Part shown: positions 12,004-25,200 of the stretch, piece after piece
Layout: every line of letters starts with the position of its first letter
How positions within the stretch are numbered: position 1 is the first letter of the stretch
DNA from: Costus lasius
Lineage: Eukaryota; Streptophyta; Magnoliopsida; Zingiberales; Costaceae
Direction of reading: 5' to 3'
DNA: 64,000 bases
Assembly (NCBI GenBank): GCA_027563935.2
Contig: CM050449.1
Location: forward strand, 83,173,178 to 83,237,177
Program-made: the position numbers and the translations under genes
The notes under the pieces: model-generated
What the model was told of the DNA's origin: nothing
What the model saw: the letters and a program-made list of their open reading frames with translations, nothing else
Databases searched by the model: none

Positions 12004-14232
12004 TGTTGGTGTATATGCCCTAAAGACCTATGTATGGACATGGTCAGGCATTGTTTGAATGTACTTTGATAGAACTATTACTCTTTATATAGGCATGGTC
12101 GTTATTATGCAGACTACTCTACCTGCGTTGATGTATTGAGTTGCATAAATAATGTCCCAGGAGTTTGGATTGGATCCATTCTCATAAGCTATCCCCAGAC
12201 AAGGTACCTTAGCAGATATGGGACAGCTTTGGTACATGTGAGACTGGTGTATGGGCTGGTTAGGTGCGGGGCACAGTAACGCAGACATACAGGTGCATTG
12301 GATGCACTGGAGTGATCCACCGTGAGGATTGACTTGTCTAGTCAACAAGTCAATCTCACATGCAAGAGGTTTGCATTGATCCTTAGACTTGAGGTATTCA
12401 TGTCTAGACTTGATGAAGGGTATGCTTTAATACAGTCTTACGTCTCTCCGTAATTGGGAGATCAAAACGACTGTCATTGGGCATGTCATAAGTCACGTAG
12501 AGACATGGATGACCAATAGTAGGATTTGCCCCTTCCTTCTGAGGAAGCATGATATCCACCTCGGGGCGCCCCACATTATTGGTGCATGACAGGAAAGTGT
12601 GGCCACACTTGTTGAGTCATGACCAATGCATTGGATAATAAACTTGAGACTAATCCAATGGCAGGATATCAGCTTAGGCAAAGGGATCTGTAATGCAATG
12701 GGAATCCTCGTTGCTTGTTAGGCGTTGTTGCCATAATGACTTAAGTCCTATGACATGGGTAGTAGTGATGTGTTGCTAGATACCCCTCACTACTTATGAT
12801 GTTTACATCATTGCCATCGTCATATGGATCCTACGGGGTCACACGCAATAGACTCTTGACGTTGCTTTAATCAGAAGCCTTAGGATCAAGTTATTGGATA
12901 ACTTGGATCCATTTGGAAGATTTCATCAACGCCAATGGGCCTGATGAGATGGAAGAAAGTTATTGGAGCCAAACTTCATTTTTGGCAGGTTGACCCAAAA
13001 TTGACCTAGATTGGTCACATTTGGATTAGGGTTGCATTGGATTAGATCCAATGGCTTAATCAACCCATGCCATGAAGTTTGGGCTAGCTCATTATCCAAT
13101 GAGGCCCAATAATTAGTTGTCATGAAGAGGAATTAGCTTAAAAGGGTATAATGGGGAGAAATCTCACCCCATTGGCGCCTAGGGGCATAATGGGGTGAGG
13201 GAGGCGCCTTTGCTTCATTATGGAAGTAAAGGGCGCCTAGCCCTTCTTCCTTGGAAGGAATACTTGCCTCTAAGGTAAGTCTTGGGGCTGATATGGCTTG
13301 ATGGCTCTTTTGGAAAGAGCTTGGGCGCATATGGATAGTAGGGTAAGGTATATGGTAATGTCTTGGAGACTTACCTTACCTAAAACCCTAGTTTCTCCCA
13401 AAATTCTTACCCTAGCCGAAACTCCTCATGCTTGTTGTGCCTTGCCCTTCCCTTGGATGGAATGCATGCATCTAAGGCATGTCTTGGGCTGATATGGCCA
13501 TTGGGCAAATTAGGATAGGTTGAATGAGGTTTATGGTAAAGTCTTGGAGACTTTCCTTACCTCAAGACCCCTTTATCCTAGCCGCCCACTTGGCATGATC
13601 TTAGCCATTGCCTTGCCGCCTCTTGTCCTATTTATAGGACCCCTTACCGCCCCTTCCATGGTTGGACTTTAAGGAGGCGTGAACACACATAGAAGGGAGA
13701 GAGAGCAAAGCAAAGGGCGACAACAAGGTGGTGCAAACCTCTTCCTTGGAGCCGCAAGTTCTTCCTCTTCCTCTCTTCTTTGGCGCAAGGATTCTTTGTG
13801 CTTGGTGGCGTCTTCTTGTCACAAGCCCTTATCGTCCCTTGGCCATAGGCGTACCTTGGAGGTGGCGTAAGCAAAGAAGAAGAGGGAAGTCCTTGGCGGC
13901 ATCATCTTCCCTATCCCCTCCTTGGCGCAACTTCTCTTGAAGGTGGCGCAAGTGGAAGTGAAGGCTTGATTCTCTTCCCGAGGCTAGCACCGAGCGTGGA
14001 AGGGAGCAACGATCAAGGAGTCGACGCGTGGATACTTGTAGAGGGCGAACACATGGGCGCCTTCAACATGGCTTCGACATCTAGACAAGCAAAAGAGGTA
14101 CATCTCTATCACATCCTTGTGTATACTCACTCGCATGGATCCTTGGGAAAGGAATGTGTTTCGGCTGTAATGCTTCTTCCGCTGCGTCCTGGGACTGCAA
14201 AATTTTAAAATTACACCCGGCATTCCCCAACA
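12004..14232 (+). repeat. B 5' LTR
   Basis: It begins TGTTGGTGTATATGCCCT and ends CATTCCCCAACA, followed by the PBS. A TATA-like motif sits inside TCCTATTTATAGGAC near 13627-13641, about 600 bp before the LTR end. The palindrome GTGTGGCCACAC lies at 12597-12608 in the upstream (U3) part. Confidence 0.92.
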
Positions 14233-14233
14233 G

Positions 14234-14245
14234 TGGTATCAGAGG
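14234..14245 (+). other. B primer-binding site
   Basis: TGGTATCAGAGG starts one base after the 5' LTR. It matches initiator Met-tRNA except for the last base (G for C). Confidence 0.85.
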
Positions 14246-15740
14246 TACTTGCGAGAAACACAAGGTGTACGTTTGCTTGTGTGAAAAATTTTTGAAAATT
14301 TTTCTTCTATCCATGCGCGTTTCACGTAGAAAGCGTTTTCATCCAATCTTCTCTTCTCAACTCTATGGCCGAAACTTGGATTGTGTTTATGCTTGATTTA
14401 AGACCAAAGGCGCACGTAAGTTTTGTCAAGTAGGACAGGCATTGTGTCTTCGGACTGGCCGGGTCTCTTGATCTGACAAAACTGCCAGCCGATAGGGTCT
14501 ATGAAATCATCATGGAACTTGATCTAAATTTTGGCATGGAATTGGTTAAGAGAATGCCTTGGATGATATTGGCACATAAGGTGCTAAAATTTGATTTTTC
14601 CGGATTTTCAAATTTTACATGCGCCACTTGATTGGGTTGATATGGTCATAGCGAGTGCCCTCCTGTGTTGTGATGTGGAAGCATGTTTCCACCTGTGATG
14701 AATGCTTGTAAAATCTTTCTACCACCTGCGTGTGGTTCTCCCCCTTTCTTGACGTAAAATTTCATCTTTCCTTAGAATAGATGTAGAATTGTTTACATGA
14801 GATAGGTTATGGTTCATCAAAGACAACAAGGAGCCTTCTTCAATTGGAGTCAGAAGTGGCGCCAGCTTTGGAAGCGTGGTGATGGATTGCGATTGAAGGA
14901 AGGACACATGCTTTCGGCTTCTGGCATGGGCTGATTTGCTTCAGGGACTCACAACCCTTGGATGCACAATAACATGTCACATGGCTCGTGACAAGTTATG
15001 TGTATGAAAAGGGCTATGACCATATCGACCAAAATAGCATGCCTGTGATGGTTTATTATTTTGTCCATAGCATGCCTGTGATGTTTTTCCTTGCTGCCAT
15101 AACCATAGGAAAGATGCATGCTAGAAAAGAATAAAACGAACATGCAAAACTCTCATTAAAATATCAAGTCAATAGCCTTCTAACGCGTAGCCCTCATCAA
15201 ACTATCGATCGGTGATGTTGTGAACTGTTTCCCACCCTCGTGGGACACACTCACTTATCCTTAGGAGGTGTGTGGTGACAATGATTTCCCCAGTCCAGTT
15301 TTAACCTGGGCGTGCCTTCGCAAGGAAATTCGTTGGCCCTGGGCATAACAGTTAGAACCAGACTTGACTAGTTTTTCATATGTCACTAACATGATGAATC
15401 ACTAGAGGCAGCTGTTGAGAGGATAGGGTTCTGTGTTGTATCCAGCCCTCGCTGGACACAGGGCGCCTAGTCTGTCTTAACTAAGAGGAATTGTGCACGG
15501 CACAATTGGCTGGCATGCCTACCTAAGGAAGCATGGGACTCTCTGTGCATCTCAACTCACCGTCGTGAGTCGCGGAGACCTCATGTGAAATTAGGATCCT
15601 ACTCACTTATTTCCATGTTGAGTTAGAGAGTTCTCAACTTGTTTTGGAAATAGTGGGAGCATAGCATTTAATTTAAAGTCCTTGTTAAATGCTTTATCAT
15701 AGTACTTATTTTACTTATTTGCTTATTGTAGAAGGCATCT
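14246..15740 (+). other. B leader, no coding domain seen
   Basis: This leader is collinear with the D leader at 7469-8967. No gene or RNA feature is recognisable, and the short ORFs here have no family resemblance. Confidence 0.7.
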
Positions 15741-16433
15741 CCTGATCTAAGATTGAAACTTTATAAACATAAACTGGATGGGACAAATTGGACAAAATGG
15801 TTCAAGACTTTGTCCAAGATACTGGAACAAGAACATAAGGTGCATCTTCTTGAAAGACCTCCATCCCAGCCCAGTGTGTATTTCACTAATGACTGGGAGT
15901 GGAATGTCTATCTTGAACATTGTGAAGATAACGAATAGTACACTGCTCTTGTCTTAGAGTGCATGACCCCGGAGGTCAAGGTTGAATGTGATGAGATGGG
16001 GATCTATGATCTAATCATACATCTCAAAGGTCTCTTCACACCATGCTCTATAGACAATGATCAGGAGAGTTCTGTTGGATCTTCAGAATGTGTGCCTAAA
16101 TCTGAGAAAGACCATGGTTCTGTATCTTCGAAGCTAATACTTCGGAAGACTGGGAATGCATGGGTATTTCGAAGAGGATTGATGGCCAAGAAGAGCATAG
16201 CAAAGCCAAAGGGATGTAATCCATCCGCTTCAGGTATTGTGTTACCGAGGTCTTTTGTCTACTTCTTATTCATGGGTACTGGGTACCATATGGGAGGCTC
16301 ACATATGTTTTACATGTGCAGGAGCTCAAAAGATGTAGGACGAAAAGGCTTGATGGGATCGACTTTCGGGTCAGGGACGGAGCATTGGATGCTGCTGTTG
16401 ATATCATCTCACTGCCTTGAAGACTTTATATAG
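15741..16433 (+). pseudogene. Copia gag-derived fragment (element B)
   Basis: The frame begins near LKLYKHKLDGTNWTKWF and is the counterpart of the D fragment at 8968. A TAG at about 15937-15939 breaks it between DNE and YTAL. It then continues at 15963 (MTPEVKVECDEMG) to 16433. As in D, the central gag and the zinc knuckle are missing and the tail matches the K protease region at the DNA level. It cannot make a normal Gag. Confidence 0.72.
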
Positions 16434-18980
16434 AACTTTGCTATTATTGTATCAGCTTATGTATTAGAACATCATTCCTTTTGGAAAGGACTTCAGTTTG
16501 AAATAATAAATGATATTTTTCTTTAATCTGAGATGTTCTATTGAAGTGATACAATTGACAATAGTTTGTGGTTCTATATGTGACACAAGATCAGATCTAA
16601 TGATTCAATAAAGCATCCTCATATAGCATTGTCTCTTGAACCATAGAACAATGGTCACATCCAAAGGTCCATGGGCAATTGGGATCATTATCCTTTCAGG
16701 ATTATGATACATGTGAGCTTAGTTCAAAGGAACAATATGACAGATGCTGCTTTCACCAAAAGTGTGGAAAGGAGTAGTGACTTGTTGGATCTATTACACA
16801 GCGATGTAAGTGGACCCATGCAAACAAGCACTAAGAGGAGTTATATACTTCATTAAGTGTGGGTATGCCTTACGCAACCCAAGAACTTTGAAAAATTCCA
16901 AGAAGTTCACAAATGAAGTATTGAGTCAAATTGAAGGATCTATCAAAGCACCTTGATTGGATGATTAAGTGGAGAATTTGATGACTGTCCTAAGAAGTGT
17001 GGAGTTATCTCACAGCCTTCTTAGCTCACCACTGTGTGGTGAATTTCAAAGAAAGAAAAGGAACACATTGGATGTGGTTCCATCTTTGAGTAGTCATGCA
17101 AATATACTACTATGATGCCATGCAAATAGATGTACTGCTACTCCATAAGAAAATGTCTAAGTTAGCTTTTGAGTTGAGAACTGCAAATATCCCATTTCTT
17201 CAATGGAATTGGGAATGTAATGTGTAGTGATTCAAAAAGTATGTGTTTGTGGTGCACTATAGAGTGCTAATTCTATCCCAAGGAGAACAAAACATTTGTT
17301 GCTCAAAATGCTGTCTCTCTTGAGAAAGTATTTCTTTTGAAAGAAGCTAGTGGGAGTAGATTTGATTTGGACAAGGTCCAGAATCAACCACAATATAATT
17401 AGACACACATGGAGAGCAAAATCTCACATACAGGTTGAAAGTCAATCTGAGGTTCAAGTAACACAGGAATAACATAAGTCTGGATCGATTCGATATGCTG
17501 GGCATGACGAATTTTTCATCAACCATGAACCTAAGACTTATGAGGAAATGGAAGCGGTCGGTGGACCAGATTCCAAGAAATGGCTAAGGGCCATGAGAAC
17601 CATAATGGACTCCATGTCTGTTAATCAAGTCTGGGACTTGGATAAGCTGCCATAAGGGGTAATTCCCACAGGCTATAATAAATCTTCTAGGAAGATAGAC
17701 ATGGAAGGTAACATTGTTACCTTAAAAGACAAGCTAGTGAACAATAATTTCAGGCAAATCCACTGGGTGGATAATAATGAAATTTTCACCAATAGCTGAG
17801 CTTTAAGTCCATTAGGGATCTGCTTGTTGTAATTGCATGATCAATTATGGCATCTTGTTATGATAACTGCTCTTCTTGCAAGGACATCTGAAAAGATATC
17901 TATAGGGAAATAGCCAGAAGGTTCTCATATCAAGGCCATATAGATATGCATGATGGAAGCATGGTTGAAAAGCCTGTGTTTACAAGAAGATCAGTGGGAG
18001 CACCTTATTAATAATATTTCTTGTCTAGATGATTGATGATATTCTCCTCACGTGGAATAACATCTCAGCTCTTCACATGGTGAAGAAAAGGTTTGATATG
18101 TATTTCGAGAAGAATGATCTAGGGAATGATGCCTACATCCTAGGCATGAGGATCTATAGAAATCCAAGAAAGTCATTGCCCTTTAGTCAATCTATGTTCA
18201 TCCAAGAGTTTCTGGAGAAGATTATATTGGATGAATCCAAATATTGATACCTTCTAGGAAGATATGGTCTAAGTCTCTCAAAGATGTTGTGTCCTATGGC
18301 ACAACTGGAGAGTATTAACATGGGTCCAAAGTCCTGATACACTGTATGTAGGATGGATCATGTTTAAATGACCATTTCTGGCAAATGCTTGGAGCATAGC
18401 CAGCAAGTTTCAATCATATCTTAGTGTTTAACACTAGATAGCTGTGAAAGCAATCCTTATACATATACTTGGGAAGTATAAAGGATTGGAGTCTAGTCTA
18501 TGATAGACAGGAAAGAATTTTGTGTACTGGGATACACTGACACTTCGTTCCAGTCTAGTGACTATTGATCACAGCCAGGATTTGCACTTTGCCTTGTTAT
18601 GGTGATTGTATGCTGAAAAAGCATCATGCAAACCAAGGTGGCAAAATTTCTACAAATAAGGCTGAGTACATTGCAGCTCTTTGTGGCAGCCAAGGAGGCA
18701 GCTTCATTCATTTGAACTTGATCTAGTTCATAGTGCTTGATGGTCCAGTATAGTTCTTACTGGGACCATAGCATGAGAGAAGGAACTTAATGCTCAAGTA
18801 TGTACTGCAGCATATCATCTGATCTTAGAGATCATGGATAAGGATGATGATCAAATTTGTTAAAATAAACACAGATAGCAATCTGGAAAAACCCACTGAT
18901 CCAGCCTCTGGCGCAGCGGAAGCTAAATGGGTCATACTAGAGACATTGGAACTGACTAAACATCAGTTGTCCTTGGTCTT
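16434..18980 (+). pseudogene. Decayed copia pol remnants (element B)
   Basis: Collinear but broken pol pieces follow. An integrase-like segment (LLDLLHSDVSGPM) lies near 16780-16820. The pre-reverse-transcriptase linker is near 17530-17640. A reverse transcriptase piece at 18029-18247 shows a D-D catalytic remnant (MIDDILLTWN) and AYILGMRIYRN. RNase H-like text (AEYIAAL in one frame) lies near 18660. Stops and frameshifts separate all of them, and no domain is complete. Confidence 0.75.
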
Positions 18981-18996
18981 AGTGCAAGTGGGAGAT
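18981..18996 (+). other. B polypurine tract
   Basis: AGTGCAAGTGGGAGAT lies directly before the 3' LTR and is identical in B, C, D and K. It is the expected plus-strand priming site. Confidence 0.85.
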
Positions 18997-21225
18997 TGTT
19001 GGTGTATATGCCCTAAAGACCTATGTATGGACATGGTCAGGCATTGTTTGAATGTACTTTGATAGAACTATTACTCTTTATATAGGCATGGTCGTTATTA
19101 TGCAGACTACTCTACCTGCGTTGATGTATTGAGTTGCATAAATAATGTCCCAGGAGTTTGGATTGGATCCATTCTCATAAGCTATCCCCAGACAAGGTAC
19201 CTTAGCAGATATGGGATAGCTTTGGTACATGTGAGACTGGTGTATGGGCTGGTTAGGTGCGGGGCACAGTAACGCAGACATACAGGTGCATTGGATGCAC
19301 TGGAGTGATCCACCGTGAGGATTGACTTGTCTAGTCAACAAGTCAATCTCACATGCAAGAGGTTTGCATTGATCCTTAGACTTGAGGTATTCATGTCTAG
19401 ACTTGATGAAGGGTATGCTTTAATACAGTCTTACGTCTCTCCGTAATTGGGAGATCAAAACGACTGTCATTGGGCATGTCATAAGTCACGTAGAGACATG
19501 GATGACCAATAGTAGGATTTGCCCCTTCCTTCTGAGGAAGCATGATATCCACCTCGGGGCGCCCCACATTATTGGTGCATGACAGGAAAGTGTGGCCACA
19601 CTTGTTGAGTCATGACCAATGCATTGGATAATAAACTTGAGACTAATCCAATGGCAGGATATCAGCTTAGGCAAAGGGATCTGTAATGCAATGGGAATCC
19701 TCGTTGCTTGTTAGGAGTTGTTGCCATAATGACTTAAGTCCTATGACATGGGTAGTAGTGATGTGTTGCTAGATACCCCTCACTACTTATGATGTTTACA
19801 TCATTGCCATCGTCATATGGATCCTACTGGGTCACACGCAATAGACTCTTGACGTTGCTTTAATCAGAAGCCTTAGGATCAAGTTATTGGATAACTTGGA
19901 TCCATTTGGAAGATTTCATCAGCGCCAATGGGCCTGATGAGATGGAAGAAAGTTATTGGAGCCAAACTTCATTTTTGGCAGGTTGACCCAAAATTGACCT
20001 AGATTGGTCACATTTGGATTAGGGTTGCATTGGATTAGATCCAATGGCTTAATCAACCCATGCCATAAAGTTTGGGCTAGCTCATTATCCAATGAGGCCC
20101 AATAATTAGTTGTCATGAAGAGGAATTAGCTTAAAAGGGTATAATGGGGAGAAATCTCACCCCATTGGCGCCTAGGGGCATAATGGGGTGAGGGAGGCGC
20201 CTTTGCTTCATTATGGAAGTAAAGGGCGCCTAGCCCTCCTTCCTTGGAAGGAATACTTGCCTCTAAGGTAAGTCTTGGGGCTGATATGGCTTGATGGCTC
20301 TTTTGGAAAGAGCTTGGGTGCATATGGATAGTAGGGTAAGGTATATGGTAATGTCTTGGAGACTTACCTTACCTAAAACCCTAGTTTCTCCCAAAATTCT
20401 TACCCTAGCCGAAACTCCTCATGCTTGTTGGGCCTTGCCCTTCCCTTGGATGGAATGCATGCATCTAAGGCATGTCTTGGGCTGATATGGCCATTGGGCA
20501 AATTAGGATAGGTTGAATGAGGTTTATGGTAAAGTCTTGGAGACTTTCCTTACCTCAAGACCCCTTTATCCTAGCCGCCCACTTGGCATGATCTTAGCCA
20601 TTGCCTTGCCACCTCTTGTCCTATTTATAGGACCCCTTACCGCCCCTTCCATGGTTGGACTTTAAGGAGGCGTGAACACACATAGAAGGGAGAGAGAGCA
20701 AAGCAAAGGGCGACAACAAGGTGGTGCAAACCTCTTCCTTGGAGCCGCAAGTTCTTCCTCTTCCTCTCTTCTTTGGCGCAAGGATTCTTTGTGCTTGGTG
20801 GCGTCTTCTTGTCACAAGCCCTTATCGTCCCTTGGCCATAGGCGCACCTTGGAGGTGGCGTAAGCAAAGAAGAAGAGGGAAGTCCTTGGCGGCATCATCT
20901 TCCCTATCCCCTCCTTGGCGCAACTTCTCTTGAAGGTGGCGCAAGTGGAAGTGAAGGCTTGATTCTCTTCCCGAGGCTAGCACCGAGCGTGGAAGGGAGC
21001 AACGATCAAGGAGTCGACGCGTGGATACTTGTAGAGGGCGAACACATGGGCGCCTTCAACATGGCTTCGACATCTAGACAAGCAAAAGAGGTACATCTCT
21101 ATCACATCCTTGTGTATACTCACTCGCATGGATCCTTGGGAAAGGAATGTGTTTCGGGTGTAATGCTTCTTCCGCTGCGTCCTGGGACTGCAAAATTTTA
21201 AAATTACACCCGGCATTCCCCAGCA
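18997..21225 (+). repeat. B 3' LTR
   Basis: This is the second 2229-bp LTR of B, nearly identical to 12004-14232. It ends CCCCAGCA and is followed by the CAATT duplication. Confidence 0.92.
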
Positions 21226-22248
21226 CAATTCTCTCGATCGAAGCTTACCGATCTCAAGCCCTAATCAATCAAACATGATCAGACTAGATCTCACTTACAA
21301 TCAGAGATTAAATCCCTTTAAACTGAACCAAAACAATTCAGTCCACACGATTTGACTTAAGTAAGCCATATCATCAAATTGTGCGACCCTAAGGGTTTCC
21401 TTTAAATGTTAGTAACGATAACTTTCGTTATCACGATCAGTGAGGGGTATCTAGCAACACATCACTATCTCCCGATATAAAGGAAAGTGTCTTCCAAGAC
21501 TACACCCAAACCACAGCACAAGTGTGAATCAACTCACTAGGCATACATGTTTCCTGTGCCACTGGATGTTCTTATTGGACAAGCGAGTCAAGCCTGTAGC
21601 TCCAATATGATGAGAATGATTAGATCAGATGAACATAGTCACCTGGGTATGGCCATACACTTTCTCATTCATCTCATCCAGGGGGCCCCTATAGAACATC
21701 ACACTCCAAACTAGGAGACGGCAATCCTTTATCTATCACTAGTGTCCTAACCTGACTCATGATCATTATCCAAGATAGTCTATAACCATTATGTTTCAAA
21801 TGATATTGAACTACCTCAAAACAATGACAATCAACATTTAGAAACACAAGTGATCTCAAGTCAGAGGAAGTATGCCACTTGTTCGCATACAAGGATTATT
21901 CACATTGTGACAAGCAATTGAATATCCTACTAGGGTCTGTCCAGTACATCCAATGTACCCATGAGTCTACATCTTATTCCATGCTCGAAGCATCCTATAA
22001 GATTAGAACACATATTAGTCTCAATCATATCAAGGCTGTCTCATGTTCACCAAGATATCTCGACTAAGGACTTAACTGCATGTCAGCCAAGCTGAACATC
22101 ATTGAGACATTATTCAGAAGTATACATATTGCAGCAGATGATGTAACAACCTGAATAACAACCATTGCCTTTATAAACATAGAGTTTATACATGATACTG
22201 ATACAATCCCAAGGCCTCAAACATTAGCCTTAAGGGCATACCCCAACA

Positions 22249-22264
22249 ATCTCCCACTTGCACT
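22249..22264 (-). other. C polypurine tract
   Basis: On the minus strand this reads AGTGCAAGTGGGAGAT, directly upstream of the C 3' LTR and identical to the K, B and D tracts. Confidence 0.85.
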
Positions 22265-22268
22265 TAAT

Positions 22269-25200
22269 CTAATGGTTGAGGTATCTCAAACCCATATTAT
22301 TACAGTGCTTCTCATGCTTCTGCTGCGCCAGAGGCTTTGTAAGCGGGTCAGCCAGATTGTCATCTGTATGAACCTTGCAGATTTTGATCTCGCCTCGATC
22401 AATGATCTCCCGGATCAAGTGAAACCGTCTCTGTATGTGCTTGGACTTCTGGTGCGACCGTGGTTCCTTTGCTTGTGCGATTGCTCCAGTGTTATCACAA
22501 AAGATAACCAAAGGATCTGCACTCGAAGGAACAACACCAAGTTCCTGAACGAACTTACGAATCCACACTGCCTCCTTAGATGCTTCTGAGGCTTCAACAT
22601 ACTCGGCTTCTATTGTAGAATCAGCAACAATAGATTGTTTGAAACTTTCCCACACCACCACACCTCCATTCAAGCTAAAAACATAGCCTGATTGCGATCG
22701 GAAATCATCCTGGTCAGACTGGAACGAAGCGTCAGTATATCCTTCAATACTGAGTTCTTCCTGACCACCATACACCAAGAACATATCTTTGGTCCTCCGC
22801 AGATATTTTAAAATGTTCTTGACTGCAATCCAGTGTGCCTGACCTGGATTACTTTGGAATCGACTGGTCATGCTTAACCCGTAAGCGACGTCTGGGCGAG
22901 TACACAACATCGCATACATAATGGACCCAATAGCCGAAGCATAAGGCATATTGTCCATTTCATCTTTCTTAGTCTGTGTTTGCGGACACTGACTCTTCGA
23001 AAGATTCAGACCATGTCTGACTGGAAGATATCCTCTTTTAGAATTCTCTAAATGGAATCTCTCCAGGACTTTATCGATGTAAGTACTCTGGCACAGCCCG
23101 AGAAGCCTCTTAGATCTATCTCTGTAGATCTTCACACCTAATACATAGGCTACTTCTCCTAGATCTTTCATCTGGAAACATTTTCTTAACCATGCCTTAA
23201 CCGCATGTAGTTCAGGAATATCGTTTCCAATGATTAAGATATCATCGACGTAGAGGACTAGGAATGTAATTACGCTCCCACTAAACCTCTTATATACACA
23301 CGGGTCATCTTCATTCTTGATGAAACCAAATTCACAGATTGATTCATCAAAACGAATGTTCCAGCTTCTTGATGCTTGCTTAAGTCCATAAATGGACTTC
23401 TTTAACTTGCATATTTTATGACGATCTGATGGATTGGTGAAACCTTCAGGTTGTGTCATATACACATCCTCATCCAGTTTTCCATTAAGGAAAGCCGTCT
23501 CCACATCCATCTGCCAGATCTCATAATCATAATATGCTGCTATTGCGAGAATGATCCGAATAGACTTGAACATGGCTACAGGAGAGAAAGTTTCATCATA
23601 ATCTATCCCGTAGATTTGTTTGAAACCTTTCGCAACTAGCCTGCCTTTATAGGTAACCACGTTACCATCCATGTCAATCTTCTTCTTGAAGATCCATTTA
23701 CAGCCTATAGGGATTATTCCCGGAGGCGGATCAACCAAATCCCAAACTTGGTTATCTGACATGGAGTCCATCTCGGCTCGCATAGCTTCAAGCCATCTCG
23801 CTGATTCCGGTCCACTGACCGCATCCGCATAAGTGAGGGGTTCATCATGATCAATGATGTAGACTCCGTCATAGCGCTCAGGCTGTCGACGGATCCTTCC
23901 CGATCTTCGCGGTTCCCGTGATATCTGAGCCTCAGGTTGTTCAATAACCTGTTCTACTGGCTCATGCTCATCCAACTGTGCTTGACTACTTTGTCCTTCC
24001 TCTGGATTCTCATCCAGCTTTATTTCTCTCCCACTGGCCTCTTGCAGAAGAAATTCCTTCTCAAGAAAAATGGCCGTCCGAGCAACAAATACCTTGTTCT
24101 CTTTGGGATCGAAGAAATAATAACCCTTAGTTTCCTTAAGGTAACCGACAAAGATGCATTTCTTAGATCTGCTCTCTAGTTTCCCAGAGACGAGCTTTTT
24201 GACATAAGCCTCGCAACCCCAGATCTTAATAAATGTCAAGCTCGGCTGTTTCCCATACCATAACTCATATGGAGTCTTTGAAACTGCCTTGGATGGCACT
24301 CGGTTTAGTACCTTTGCAGCTGTTTCCAGTGCAAATCCCCAAAAGGAGTAAGGTAGAGTAGCCTGACTCATCATTGAACGAACCATATCCAATAAGGTTC
24401 TGTTCCTCCTCTCGGACACACCATTCCATTGCGGTGTTCCTGGCGGAGTGAGCTGTGAGATAATCCCACACTCCTTCAGATAGTCATTAAACTCATGACT
24501 CAAGTATTCACCACCTCGATCTGAACGAAGTGCCTTGATATTTCAGCCTAGCTGATTTTGCACTTCATTTTTGAACTCTTTGAACTTGTCAAAAGATTCA
24601 CTCTTATGTCTCATTAGATAGACATACCCATATCTACTGAAATCATCAGTAAAGGTAATGAAGTATGAATAGCCACCTCTGGCATGTTTACTAAATGGCC
24701 CACACACATCACTGTGAATGAGGTCAAGTAAACCTGAAGCCCTTTGACCTTTGTTAGGAAAAGGAGCCTTCGTCATTTTACCCATTAAACAAGCTTTGCA
24801 TGTATCAAGCTCCTCATAGGAGAATGATCCCAGCAGTCCATGATCATGCAACCGCTTAATGCGTTTCTCGTTAATATGGCCTAAACGACTATGCCATAGC
24901 AAGGTGCTGTTATCAGCATACTTGGCTTTCTTAATATCAATATTTTGTATAGAACATTCCATGTCCAACATGAATAATCCATTGTTAATTGATCCAGTAG
25001 CATAAACAATATTATCTAAAGAAATAGCACACTTTGAAATATTGCATTCAAAGGAAAACCCTTTCCTGACAAGAGCAGGAATAGAGATAATATTTTTCGT
25101 AATGCTTGGTACAAAGTAACAATTGTCTAGTTCCAATACAAGTCCAGATGGTAATGAGATGTAATAAACTCCTACAGCAACAGCAGCAACCCGTGCCCCG

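Larger units (their letters stand above)
12004..21225 (+). mobile_element. Element B, non-autonomous copia-derived element inserted in the C 3' LTR
   Basis: B has two 2229-bp LTRs (12004-14232 and 18997-21225), a PBS, decayed gag/pol and a PPT. CAATT is duplicated on both sides. LTR differences by eye number about a dozen. The final bases of the 3' LTR are CCCCAGCA instead of CCCCAACA. The internal region (14233-18996) has the same shortened gag and decayed pol as D, so B and D are two copies of one non-autonomous family rather than two independently decayed elements. Confidence 0.92.
11333..22248 (-). repeat. C 3' LTR, split by element B
   Basis: In window orientation the LTR starts TGAAAGTCCCC (11333) and ends ACCCCAACA (22248). 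It is broken after 12003 by B and resumes at 21231. The target bases CAATT appear at 11999-12003 and 21226-21230. The uninterrupted counterpart at 27986-29674 shows the original CATCAATTCTCTCG sequence. Confidence 0.92.

Noticed and set aside
12953..12975. Hammerhead-like CTGATGAG and GAAA motif in the B LTR (also in H and G), as in plant retrozymes
   Set aside because: No stem II pairing or correctly placed cleavage site can be drawn around it, and CTGATGAG occurs by chance often.
22272..22589. Plus-strand frames opposite the C RNase H region
   Set aside because: They are shadows of the minus-strand polyprotein, with matching shadows in K on the other strand.
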